From contig CM026429.1 in assembly GCA_014871385.1 (NCBI GenBank), forward strand, positions 14,929,979-14,993,978: a stretch of DNA of 64,000 bases. Direction: 5' to 3'. Made by a program: the position numbers and the translations under genes. The notes beneath the pieces were generated by a model. It made no database searches, had not been told where the DNA came from, and saw nothing but the letters and a program-made list of their open reading frames with translations. Shown here one piece after another: positions 1-12,441 of the stretch (the stretch's first letter is position 1; every line of letters begins with the position of its first letter). This DNA is from Ceratodon purpureus (lineage: Eukaryota > Streptophyta > Bryopsida > Pseudoditrichales > Ditrichaceae).

Positions 1-2283
1 CTGCCGTTGGGGTGATAATATGCGCGTCTTGACTTATACCTGCCCCTATCCTGGTACGTCTTCTCCTACTTGGACATGTCTATTATGAGCATCTTTGAAT
101 TATCTGCCAGTGGAGACATTCGAAAATCTAAATATCCCATTGTGCCTTCATCTTGCTGCCTCCAGGTTCACTAACAGTGTGCATTACTGATGAAAGGTGC
201 TGATGTATGCAGCTACGCATCCGAAATCACAGGATTATTACTCAAATCCAAGATTGGCAGCATATGCAGTTCCTTATGCTCCAGTCCTTTCTTCGTAAGT
301 GTTATCATATTCAAAGCTTTTATTTTAAGAGCTGGACATATGCCGCAAGTTATACCCAGGCAATGATAGATATATGATGAGTACTTGTGAATCATGCAGC
401 ACTGATATTGCGAAGAATGTGGTGAAAAGTGAATTGGAGATTTTGAAGCATGAACCTCATTGGAAGAAAGCATACTTCTATTTGTGGGATGAGGCATGTG
501 TCTCACCTTGTCCTCAGTACGGTCTCTAGTGAATGTGGGTGATTTTCTAGAGTGATTCATAACTCTCATAGAACAAGGCCATGACGTCCTTATTTCCGGT
601 GATAGGTTGGCCAAATGATCCATATTTTGTTTGTAATGGACTGTGTTTGTGAGGTACGTTGTCACTCTATTGGTAATCATCTGATGTGCTACTGACATAT
701 TGTTCTCACCAGCCTGTAGGATTCGACCAGTACGAGATCATACGCAGCATGGCTGAAGAAATCCGAACTACAGCACCTGATGCACGAGTATTGACGACTT
801 ACTATTGTGGTGAATAGATACAACATAAATGTGTCTTCATGATTGTGGCTAGTTGTTTCATGGTTGGGATGCTCTGTTTGAAAGTTCATCTATGGGTCTA
901 GGATTCTAATCACACAAGAACACTCTTTTCGTCTTTGATTTAGGTCCGAGTGACCCCTCTATAAACCTGGGCGGGTTTGAATCCTTTGTCAAAGTGCCAA
1001 CATTCCTACGGCCACATACACAAATTTTCTGTACTAGGTGAGGGAACATGAACCTCAACATTTGTCGTTACGTTTGGACTTCGGTAAATAATGCACTGAC
1101 CCTTGTCCTAGATGTCTCAGTAGTTAACTAGGCAGAGCAAGAGGTAAGAATAAATGATTAGCTTCCATGTCCTTCCCTCCTGTGAAACTGGTAGATTATT
1201 GCATTTTAGTTCATGGTGAGTACTAAACCTGGTGCGTAGTTTCTGCTGCATCTCTCGACCTTTGGAAAGTGGCTAACACTCGTTTTCTTGCAGTGAATGG
1301 GTTCTGGGAGGCAGAGAGGATCTTGTGAAGCAAATAACTGACGAAATTCAGTTGGAAAATGACGAGGTACAAATATTTTTGTCCATGATATTTAAGTGAT
1401 CACGTGTTTATAACTACAGCTGGGCTGGGGTAAACGTTGAGTTTTGAGATTTACAATGCATGTCAAAGAAGAGTAGGTACATGAAAACTTCTCTGTGGAC
1501 ATTTTCAAGTATCACATATTCTCATATGGTCTTTCGTCCTTGTATGTCCTTTGTGGCCTTTAGGAGTGGTGGACATATGTGTGCATGGGTCCAGGAGAGC
1601 TCCACCCAAACTGGCATTTAGGAATGAGAGGAACACAGCATCGCGCAGTAATATGGCGTGTTTGGAAAGAGGGCGGGACTGGGTTTTTGTATTGGGGTGT
1701 CAATTGTTACGAGAAAGCAACTTCTCCAGCTGCTGAGGTACTTGTGGCGTCCCTTGGAGACTTGATGTACATATTTCCATGCATCACATAGTTCATCAAG
1801 TAGACCTGCTCGGTGATCTGTATAATAAGAACTAAGATTAACTGCTTGATCTCTTATGCAATCTCATCATGTTGCAACTGTAGATTCGCTTTCGCCGAGG
1901 ATTACCGCCAGGAGACGGGGTACTGTTTTATCCTGGAGAGGTGTTCAATGTCGGTGCTACTCTCCCTGTTGCATCTGTGCGCCTGGAACGTTTCCTCAGC
2001 GGGATGCAGGTATATGATTCACAAGTTTTAGTTTTGTTGTTTAGGCTTCTCCTTCATTATCATGCAGTAATGGGCTTGTTTGTCTTGCTTTGTTAGTGAC
2101 TATCTTGCATGACAGGATTACGAATACCTACAGCTATATTCATCCATGTATGGGCGACATGAAGCCCTTGCTCTATTAGAGAAGACAGGTACTTACAGTG
2201 GTCCAGAGCGCTATACACTTGATCATGGCCCGATCGAATCCCTGCGGGGAGAGGTCTACCGTGCTTATCGGCCTATAACATAG
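1..2283 (+). CDS. GH123/DUF4091-type glycoside hydrolase-like protein, C-terminal part (5' end outside window)
   Basis: Nine exons are rebuilt: 1-53, 213-294, 400-493, 713-809, 944-1037, 1294-1366, 1564-1737, 1884-2009 and 2116-2283 (stop TAG). Phase is kept at every junction. Telling stretches are YFYLWDEP across exons 3/4, WRVWKEGGTGFLYWGVNCY in exon 7 and RFRRGLPPGDGVLFYPGE in exon 8. These match my memory of plant proteins with the DUF4091 / glycoside hydrolase 123 catalytic domain. In GH123 enzymes an adjacent Asp-Glu pair does substrate-assisted cleavage of N-acetylgalactosaminides; the Asp-Glu at 488-493 is the obvious candidate pair (inference). The plant substrate is not known to me. 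The amino-terminal half lies before the window, so signal peptide and location cannot be judged. Intron 3 (494-712) appears to use a GC donor. The gene converges on the transporter gene that follows. Confidence 0.85.
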
Positions 2284-3867
2284 AAGGGTTTGCACGTTTA
2301 CACCATCTTGTATCATAGCAGAGCAGATAGCTTTACAATCTGGGGACACGAATTACAGAAATTTCCCCTTCCTATTTACAGAGATATCTAAGGCTGGTCA
2401 TTAGGGTAATGCAATTGAATTGAGCATGTCCTATTACAGTAAGTGTAAATTCAAAGGTATACGCTCTATAGAGCAGAGGGCTAGAGTCCCATATTTTGTT
2501 ACACTAATTGAAAAGATAACCATATTATATATTACTTCCTGGTGCTTCGTCCATGGTTGTTTTATTTCAAAACTATCTTTTGCATTATCGGCAAGCTGTG
2601 TACACCGCCTAAAACCAGCTCATTTCGAAGTTTACTTCAAAAGAAGAACTGCGTGTCAAATCAAAATGATGGATATTTCCTTGTTGGGTTTGTCATATCT
2701 GGTTTTGTCTAGCCCGTCTTAGAAACATAGAAATGTGGATCTGAAGTAGCTTTTGGCAGAACATGTTTTTGGCAGAACATGTAGACTCCAGAACTTAAAC
2801 GAGAAGCAAATTCTGACCAAGGTAGAGATCAGCCCAGCCCAACATCGTTGACACATGAGTGAATGCTACTGTGGAATAGAAAAAATGCAGCAGATCTTAT
2901 TTAGGGATCTCTTATCTCCATATGGAATTCTTATTCGCAAGAATTCCACTTCCCAAATGAACTTCAGAGCTTCTGACTTGAAGAACTACTGAACAAAGAC
3001 ATAAACTCTTTCTTTCTACTATGGAGGGCGAAATTTAACCGGTCTAGCGAGAACCAGGTGTAACTGAAACTATCAATCAGTTGAGGCAGGAATCATCTGA
3101 AGCAAGAATCAACTGAAGCAGGGATCGGAAATTGGTACAATTGGTACAAAATCAAGGTCGTTGTAGGAGTCTGAACACGGAAATAATTGTTGCTTGCACC
3201 TGTCACCTGTCATTCAAACAAAGTTATCAGGCATAAATCCGCTTCAACAAGACAACATAGATATCAAGCTGGTGGCTTAGCATGTACGACTTATATAATT
3301 TCACACCTGGGATTATCCAAATCTTACCTAGTGAGTTTTGGAAACTGAAGATTTTGTAAACGAGAGATGTTCAGATCTTTCCAGCCACAGAACTCTTCAT
3401 TAGCCTTCTAATGCACTCAAGGAGGTCCTTGAGTTTCTGAGAATTTATCTGCAAAGTAGGATTGTTCCAGATCAACACTAAGAGTAAAATTGACCCTTTC
3501 ATCTTGAGTAAATCAGGCAGACAAGCTCCTAACTGAATCAAGTGAATGCGAGCATGGCATATGTGCAATCTTAAATGGTTCATATCCTCAAGGAAGTCGA
3601 GTAGCCAACAATACGTTACACATCCTGAATGGTTGAGCAGGTTCTAGTGATCAACTAACATGAATAGACAGCTTTTGAAAAACACGGGTAAAAGGGAGCG
3701 TCACCAAATTTGATAGCTTGCAGACAGTCTACCTCAGATTGACTCAAACCATGTTGTGCGCTGAGGCTTGTGATGTCGTCAGTTTGGTTGATAGCTCATC
3801 TGAAGCTCTGTCACCTTTTGCCTCCTGTTGAATAATAAGAATATGGAACTGATCTGGAAACATATTG
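2284..3867. other. Convergent intergenic space, no gene seen
   Basis: This stretch lies between the 3' ends of the GH123-like gene and the ABCG gene and must hold both 3' untranslated regions and polyadenylation sites. Open frames are short and show no recognisable protein. A short direct repeat (ttttggcagaacatg) occurs twice at about 2752-2782. Confidence 0.6.
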
Positions 3868-6800
3868 CTACTTTTGTCTGCTTCTGTGACTGAAAAGCAA
3901 ACAGATCAACGCCACAACGCGTGCACCTACTCCATGGCCAAAAACAATCCACAAGCAGATGTTGAAATCATCCAGTCGATACCCCTGACTGGCTAGAAGA
4001 CCACAGCGCGCAATGACCCAAACACCTTTGTACCTGCATACATTGTCACATTTACTCAAAACTTGTCGGTATGCCAACCTCCCGACCGACCTGCTCGAAT
4101 ACTATCTCTGATCTCACGCACAGGTTGAAACACAGTGACCAGTAAGGTCCTCAAAATAAGTGTTAATTAAGAAAGTTGCAACAGCATTACGAAATAACAA
4201 TTGACAAGTCAGTAGGACAGAAGAGGAATGACGATACTGACCGCGCCGCATTTGAAAGGATATAAGCCTCGAGAGCATATTTCGCGTAACTCAAATAGGA
4301 CAGAGCGTGTAGAAACCCAGTCCTTTTAGAGGACACAATCAGTGTTGCGATCACGGGCAGAAAGACTGCACACTGAACCACAGCACATTATTTAACAAAA
4401 TGTCTCTAATCTATGGTGGCTTATCTCATCAACTGAAACCATCTGTAAGATTGAAATCATCAATTAAGCATGTGTTTGACTCATGCAGACGAAACCGTTA
4501 TGAGAGACGTATTAACATTTTCACATTTATTAGCAGAGAAGACTTACCAACTGTGCAGAAGCTGGCTCCAGGAGGATGGCAATAATATAAGCATAACCCG
4601 TTACACAATATACTAAGACCAGAGTGACGCAATAGTTAGATAGAAAGGTCGACCGGGGATTGCAGAAGAAGTAGAACATAGACAGATAGATGAGAGGCCT
4701 TAGAACAACGTTGACGAGATCTGCCATGTCCTTTGCGATGAAAAACGCAACGCGGTTCACTCCCGAAGCACTTTCACGCCAATATTGAAGCTTGTCGACT
4801 GAGAAAGTTCTCAGGGAAGCTATCATGGTCAATAAAGCTGCCAAATCACATCAAACGGACGATAAGTAACCTTCACAGTCCACCCAAATATATAACACAC
4901 ATAGCGACAATGCATATACATCATAAAGAGATAAACAGATTCGTCCATAGGTGAGACTCGTGTACCCAAAGCAATAACCGTGAAATGGTAACCCTGGGAT
5001 CCCAGATTGATATCCTTCATGTTAGAAAGTACGCCCAAGCACGCCCCAGCAATAAGCAAGATGATGTAGTCCTGCACATGTAGCCTTGCCTCACGGAACC
5101 GCTGCTTTCCCACTCTGGTTTTCAACTCCCCATTCATTCTTGTCAGATATGTCTGATCTGCCTCTCGTCACACGTCCATGCAAAGCAAAGTACGAGAGGA
5201 GAGTTGTACTAGTCTACAATAGAGATCATGGCTAAGTCCGGGAAAAAGGTTTAATCTGGCAATAACGTTACAGTCTATTGCAAACGCCATTTCGACATAT
5301 GCAGTGGTAATAAAGCTCACCTGTGTAGGATGATTCTTAATTGCCTGAAAAATCCAGGCGTTCGGCGACCTGACAAATCATTAACCCTTGAAAGTGCAGC
5401 TTCGATTCCGTCCCAAATCACAGCAAACTTCTGGTAGAGCTCCAGGCATGCTTGCTGAGCGAAGGTCGCACCAAATCTGGAAGATTCCGGATGGACAAGT
5501 GCCTGATTCTCAACAGAAGTGCTAATACCCGTCGCCATTGTAAGCATTTCGTTCGGGATTTGGTAACCCTTATGCATCATCCACTGAACAGGCAGAGTTC
5601 TCGGGTCAATGTAAGAGGAACGAGCTTGATGCGCAGCACCCTCCAATGCATCCATGTAGTAGTCAGGCGGATTAATTCTGTCGGGCACCTCCAATCCGAG
5701 TCTTGAAAAGTAACCTTCAATCTCATCCACCGGTCCCAAGTACACCGTGTAACCCCCTTTCGCTAGAAACATAACATCGTCGAACATTTTGAAGAGGCCG
5801 TAGCTGTACCAATGCGCACAAGTCGTGAGACATATGTCATTATTGAACATTGGAATTTCCAAGCTTCTTCAAGAACGGCTCACAGCATAAAAAACCAAGA
5901 AATTGTAACCTGTCTAGATGAAATTCGGGAAATTGAGCATGAGATGCGAGGGCCCAAACCTGGGCTGATGAACAACCAAAATTACGTTTACGCCTTCCAT
6001 AGCCTCCCGACGTAAGGCCTGAAGCACAAGCCTAGAGGATGTACTGTCGAGTCCGGATGTGGGCTCATCTAAGATCAACAGAGAGGGCTCAATTACCAAC
6101 TCCAATCCTACATTCACTCTTTTGCGTTGTCCTCCTGATATCCCACGGTTTTCGACAGTACCGACAAGGGAATCCCTTATGCTTCCTAACCCCAATGCTT
6201 GAATGATGCGTTCCACAATCAAAACTTGTTCATACATTGGCGTGTTGACCGGAAGCCTGCAACAGAAGTCAAAAGTTCCTGAACAAATGCTTGTCTACAT
6301 AGGAAGTTTACCAATGTACTCTGCATTCCCGTCTGCATGTCTCATAGATTTTGATTGTCAATGCAAATCTTCTGGTACTGGAAATAGCAGTGTCTTTGTG
6401 TGAGGTGACCCCCAGGTGTTCGGAATTAAAAGAACGTAAAAATGAATCGACGTGGACTATCCAAACAGTTTGGTTGAACATTTTTCGGATGGTCACCAGT
6501 AGAATATGAGACGGTAGATGATCAAGCAGAAATACCTGTAGCTTGCGCTGAACCACAGATTCTCTTCTACAGTCAAACTTCCGTGAACGATATCATCTTG
6601 AGGCACAAATCCAATAACCCGCTTGTAAGAATAAATTGAACCCGGCTTGCCGTTTATAAGAACCTCTCCTGTTGTTCGAGTGTTTGTTGACTTCCCAGCT
6701 AAACCATTCAAAAATGTCGTCTTCCCAGCTCCAGATGGGCCCATTATGGCAGTTATCCTGCCTGGCGACAGCTTCCCTGTCACGTTACACAGTATCTTCT

Positions 6801-9800
6801 TTCCACTGCCCTTGAGTACTATGGACAGGTCCTCAAAAGCCAATTCAATTTCAAATCTCTTCTTGCGAACGAGTACTTCACCATGCTGCCCTTCCTGATC
6901 CGCGTCTAGGGACGGGTCTTTGTATCCGAAAGCTCGCTCTTTCTCAATTTGGCCATAAGCATAAGCAAACATTTGACTATGAGACTGTTTGGTCGGAATG
7001 GCCAGTGTCGGTAATTGGCCAGAAACTTTCCGGCTCCTCACTAATTCCCCTGAATAGTCCGGCACTCCCCCAAGGATACCGGAGCTCGTACTGGTGGGAG
7101 AAACTTGCTCCACAGCATCCTGAAACCTCTTGGATAAATTTACAAAAAGATTCGGTAAGGGGGCAGCTGTTGACGAGGTAGCTGCTTTGTTCTCGTGAAT
7201 CGTTGCAGGTATTATACCAGAGTGATGAAATTGACTAGAATTTGTTCTTTCTAGGGAATCTCTGTTATGGGGAGAGAGGCTCTGCAAATCAATAGAGGTA
7301 ATTAGTTCCTCCTCCAATTTTGCTTTCAAGTGCACCTTGCAATTCATGACATCGTGGTACATTTTGAAGCTACACAAAGTAACATGTAAGCGTAGCAATT
7401 GCTGCAAAGTAGTTTTACGAACTGAGTTATAAGGTAGACCCACCTGAAGTGGCTCAAACAAAGAATTTTGCCAAAATGTACCACTTATCTAGAAAAGCAC
7501 ACCCCGCCAACGCAACTGAAATGAATACGAATTGTACGTATTGTTCATTTCAGAACACCAACCACTATCTATACCTTAATAATGATTCACATTGGCACTA
7601 AGAGTATAACTTAAGAGTCTAGCTGGGTTTTTCATCAGACTGGGACATTACACAGCCAGTGGACACACTGTGAAAGCTTCTCACCTGCAATTCTTCTCCA
7701 AGAGAAGGCACTGGTTGCTTTCGACTGAGAGTCCGAGTTAATTTTCGTGAAAGTTTTGAAGCTTGACGTTTTGCAGTATCCTTGACTTGTTTCAAACGCT
7801 CATATCTAGAAATGTGCTCGTGAGCCTGCCTTGCTGCTATTTCTCTTGCATATGCCTTGCGTCTGTTTCTCAGATCCATCAACCAGTCCGAGCAAGTGTA
7901 TACAGCCACCAACAGGATCAAAAACCCCGCCTGCATCACTTTGATCTTTCATTAGAGTCGGCCACAATATGGAGTGCTAGCGTTTTCAGATTCGTGATAT
8001 CCTGAGAATCTGTCAGATGGATAAAGTAAGAAAATAAAAGCAGTTCTCCTGTCGCCAGCATTCCACACTCTAGTGCTATTTGCAAAAGGCAACAGAAAGA
8101 TTTGGAGAAGAAATGCCTTCGACGTACAAGGATTAAACCTCCAACACCTTGTAGGTTCTGGCTCTGAAGATTACCGCTCACACAAGTTGTAAGAGGAGAA
8201 CATTCTGCACTCAACCACGCAACGAGTGGTTGTGAGCAGCCTGCAAGCAACAGGGGTAGTTCCACAAGCTGGGAATGTGCATTGAAGCAAGCTGAGGGAA
8301 GTGCCGATGAATGCACATTTCTTGATTGTATGACTACCCTCAATATGAGATGGTTAGTGAAAGGATGATGAATGTTTTATTCAAAAGCAGAAAGAGGACA
8401 TACTTTCTTGGAGGGTAGATCCCAGCCGACAGAAATGCCTGCACAACACAACAGAATTTCTCATAAGTGGCATTTCGAAGCGCACATAATATTCATGCTG
8501 CGATGTGCCTGTCTGCAACTATGCAACTGAACAGTCCATATATATATTCATTTGAACTCAACAGTATGGCTGCCACTCAACAGTCTGAGTCAAACGATGA
8601 GGGTTTAGTAATGTAATCGGCTTACCCAGCAGTACAGTTCCGAGAGTCAACAGGCGTAGAGCAAAAGTGACCAGCTGGACAAAATATGCCCATGGTAGAG
8701 GTAACATCTGCCCATTCATCGGCTCCTCCACACTGTGCTACGTACAAGCTACTGTTCTGCATCACTTGGTAGCCATATCTGAAAATATCAACCACCCACA
8801 AATACAATAGACAATTAATAGTGATCTTTCTAAACCCTAAACCTGCAAGCCGTTTTCATCGAATCAAGCACTCATACGATATTAGGTGAATATGAAACGT
8901 ACGGTTCACACATGTTGGTCTCGTGATTTAAGGTCGCCAGAGGGCAATAAGATCCTGAAGGACAAGCTGCAACCAAAATCAGGTCAGACACACTTGCAAT
9001 GAGGATGATCGAAAGTGTCTGCCATGTCTTCAAGTCACAAACTAATTACCAGGAGCAGAGAGATGATAGGATACTCACGAATCATACAGGAGAGTCCACG
9101 AGGGCAAAAAAATCCAGCACAACATGGAAGCGGCTCCAGAAGTCTACTGGGGACAATCTCACTATCTAGGCTAACATGTTCTGCGACTCTGCCAGACCAA
9201 CCAGCTTCGCATGCTTGATCCCAACCACTTGCATTGCAGTTCAGGTTCGGACGTGGAGTGTCAACAGCTGCAAGATTTTCGAAGTAAAGCCTAAGTTCGC
9301 TCATGACACAGACCCGCTCTGTCATGGTACCACCTGCAAGTCATTTGCAGCTCAAAACTTATATTAAAATGAACAGATATTATATATGTTGACAAAGCTC
9401 TTCATAATTGATATTGAAATCGAGATCCTGACCAAAAAGCAACACCAATTTAGCAGTTCTTACCAGTCATATAATCACAATCTATCAAGATATTCGCATC
9501 CGAGTTGCTGAAACCAAAAATCTCGTCCACGCCTTCTCTTTCCCTGCACACCACCCGGACATGGTTAAAACAGTGATGCTAGTTTGCATTATCTCAATGT
9601 CAAACGTCAAAAGGATAGAGGCGAGTGTTAATGCTTCACATACATACCCATGTGCGAATGAACATGGATTTTAAATATTGTAGTTCGATAATTTTTACTT
9701 CATCAATTGGATATATTTTTAGTTCCATTGAATTCGGTTCAAATTCCGATTAAAACAGTTGGCTGGCAACTCCGATGCATACTGCTGACACGAGATTTTA

Positions 9801-10137
9801 GTAGAGGCAAAATGAGCTGCAAAACTTAGAATGCGGACCTTTCCGTGATGCAGTATCCATACTTCTCCTGCAGCAACCGAGTCGCATTTGCTGACAACGC
9901 TTCAATTTCACTATTTGAGGCACTCTCGTCAATGCCCGGGGGCCCAGCTGGGACTTGAGATGGCAATCCAAATGCTGGCCCCATCGAAGCTGGAGACTGC
10001 CCTGTGTCGATTCCTCCAGAAACTGGTGCAGAAACTGGTGCACTCTGTGCTGCTCCATGGCCAAATAAGACCGCGGAGACAAAAATGGCGAGTAGCAACT
10101 GAAGCCGTTTCGGCGTGTGAGCGTTCAGCCGCTCCAT
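3868..10137 (-). CDS. ABCG24/ABCG28-like half-size ABC transporter, 15 exons
   Basis: Exons on the minus strand: 10137-9839, 9543-9464, 9333-9079, 8966-8903, 8778-8626, 8438-8404, 8204-8128, 7930-7685, 7281-6536, 6256-5960, 5803-5321, 5138-4966, 4837-4548, 4372-4242 and 4033-3868. They sum to 3495 nt (1164 aa) with consistent phase. Residues 1-31 look like a signal peptide ending AAQ. A Cys-rich extracellular part follows ([25 protein letters not shown]), then a membrane segment near 315-338. The nucleotide-binding domain has Walker [10 protein letters not shown] (~584), VPQDD, signature ISGGQ (~691), [12 protein letters not shown] and VHQPS. The ABC2-type membrane domain ends the protein. 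This layout is that of plant ABCG24/28 proteins, which dimerise to export substrates across the plasma membrane; Arabidopsis ABCG28 acts in pollen tube tips. Substrate here is unknown. The exon 12 acceptor (AAG) is unusual, so that junction is the least certain. Confidence 0.93.
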
Positions 10138-10970
10138 AGCTTCTCCCTCGACGTCGCTAGGTCATCCTCCCTGCAATGCTATCTTATCACATTCTCAGAT
10201 GACCCATGCCACACCAAAAAACACACAATGTTCTCAACCACAAACGCAAAACCCCCAAACTAAACGAATCAAGTGCGTCATGTCCTTCCATCCCAACCCC
10301 AGCACCAACCCTCTGAGCCCCCACACGTCAATGCACGCCCCAGCGACTTCGCTTCCCACTAGCTTAAAAACCATTTCAACGCCCGGTGAAATCCGGAACC
10401 CAACTTACTATCCCAAAACACCTAATTGCTGTTTTGCTCTACTCCAAATTTCCCATTCCCTATCCACTCGCCACCGCTTCGTCATTCACTACATTGCAAC
10501 TACACATAACCCAAATGCCATACAACAACTAAAACCAATACCCTTCAAGAAACCCATTCACCGAAACATGCAGCACCAAATTACTTACCTGATGGATATG
10601 TGCCCTCATGAGATTCTTCCTCCAGGCGTACTCCTACACAAGCATGAGCCCAAAGACAACTCAGATCATGGTGCGTGATGTTGATGAGGCAGCGAAGTCT
10701 GCATTTGTCGCCATGACTGATTTGAGGTACAGCAACGCCTGCAAGAGGAGCGAGTAGTTGGTTGCTACAGTGTTTTGATTGATCATCACCTGAGTTAGTC
10801 TGACAAATGAAAATCCAGTTGCAGAGCAGGCGTCGTGCTCGTCCAGAAGACCAGCCAGCTGGTCCAGCCGGGAAAAACACGAGCCCGCATTCAACTCCGT
10901 GGATTGTGGGAAGTAATATCAGTTGGCTGGAGCGGCTGGAGTGGTTGAAAAGAGAGGGATAGCATTGCAT
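10138..10970 (-). promoter_or_regulatory. Probable spliced 5' leader and promoter region of the ABCG gene
   Basis: On the minus strand a consensus donor (CAG|GTAAGTAAT) sits at 10589/10588 and a good acceptor (attgcag) at 10171. These would remove a 418-base intron and join an upstream leader to 10170-10138, just before the ATG at 10137. The upstream exon would contain a short open frame starting ATG at 10786 and stopping at 10661 (41 codons, MINQNTVATNYSLLL...), a candidate upstream ORF. Splice sites are seen; transcription and the leader's 5' end are inferred. Confidence 0.4.
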
Positions 10971-12441
10971 CTAGCCAATTGTGACCCTTGTATCAATACG
11001 AGTACTTCATCTTCAGCAGAAGCAGATGCGCATACTGGGCGTGGTGGTGAGAATCCTGAGCCTGTCACCGAAGTAGAAAGTATCAGGAAGTATCAGTGCA
11101 ACAGCAGTCGCCGCCTCACCAAACACAGACCTGGAAGCTAGAGCCTAGATTATTGTGGCATGGCTGTGCAGCTTATGTCAAGCTATCCCCTAATTTCTTG
11201 CCGCAACAATTGCCTTCTTCGACTCCGACAGGAACGTCGTCTGTGAGTTCGTCTCTACCAACTTCATTTGAAGTTTTTGTTCTTTTGACAATTGTTTTAG
11301 GAAGTTTTTAATCCGATTCATGCTGTCATTGATTTATGTGAGGTTGATGCATTTGTAACTTGCATATGAGGTTGATACGATGGGCAAAGGGGGTATAGTG
11401 AGTTTGGTTATGTCATCACATTCCTGTTAATCCAATAGGTGGTGTTCTCCAATCTTTTCGAAATTAGGGTGATATGTTTTCTGTGTGTGAAGCTCGTTTT
11501 GGAATATTAGTGGTGATTGCAGGGGGTTTGGATTTTGGTGGTCTGAGAAACAGAGAATTTTCAAAATCAACTTCGATGGCGCGAGGTGGGAACTCATTGA
11601 CGATGGAATAAGTACCTTGTAAGGTCTTGAGTTTAATTAGAGAATTTTAATTTTCTCTTCGCAAATGTTGTCAATCTGCCCCAATTCTTGACAGCTGTTT
11701 GTTGCTTGTTTTCATGGCTTGGTTGTTCAGATTATGTATGCTTCAGGCTACAGCTCCCAAGGCTATGGAGATGTCGGGGTTGAAGTTGGGGAGTGGTAAG
11801 TCTATATTGTGATATCCGAGGAGCTGGAAGAAGCTAATGGTATGTTTTGAGAATTCCCACAACATGATTACTACTGAGAGAGAATGGCAGAACTAAAACG
11901 TGGGAAACGGATCAGGCAAGCAGCAGGGATCAAGAAAGCATCTGGTGTAGGTAGCGACAAGCGTTGGATTGAAGAGCATAGAAATTGAGAAGTTCACAAG
12001 ACATATGACTGTTTCCATACTTACATCAGCTGCAGCAAGGAAGCAGTTGAGAGGCTGCATTAAAAACGTATCGTGGAACACACAACTCGACAATAAAAAC
12101 CGTTCAGAAACAGAGTTTCTCAAAAGGGATTTGAGTATAATGATTTCCTTTACTAGATTCATTCGGATCGGTCAGAAAACAATATTGTAAATTAACAAAG
12201 CTATTAGTCTACATTTTCTACTCTTAAATTAACCAATCAGTTAAAGTAATAATAATGTTTGCACCCTCCCGGGCCTCCCTAAATGCACACCAAAACCTCC
12301 TTGGACACTTGTATCTATGCAACACATGCACCAACTCTAAGCTTAGCAATAACGGTATGCTGCAAGTGACAAGGTGAAACAGGTCATCACTCCTTGAAAT
12401 ACAACGCAGCTTCAAATAGGACTCTAAAGTGCGAGGTTGCT
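10971..12441. other. Intergenic region, no confident gene
   Basis: This stretch holds the upstream region of the ABCG gene and the 3' flank of the dikinase gene. On the plus strand there are splice-like signals around 11730-11850 and a small basic open frame at 11884-11988 (MAELKRGKRIRQAAGIKKASG...), 34 codons. I do not recognise it and cannot join it to other exons. It could belong to a non-coding transcript. Confidence 0.4.

Noticed and set aside
7936..8343. 135-codon frame running through ABCG exon 7 and its flanks
   Set aside because: Only 8204-8128 of it fits the family ([25 protein letters not shown]) and the splice phases; the rest is intron read-through.
10575..10595. ttacttacct resembling the 5' end of U1 snRNA
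   Set aside because: The sequence after it does not continue as U1; it is simply the complement of a splice donor.
11523..11622. Plus-strand IFKINFDGA, like the RNase H domain of plant non-LTR retrotransposons
   Set aside because: The similarity is only about eight residues and stops soon after; nothing upstream or downstream supports a retrotransposon.
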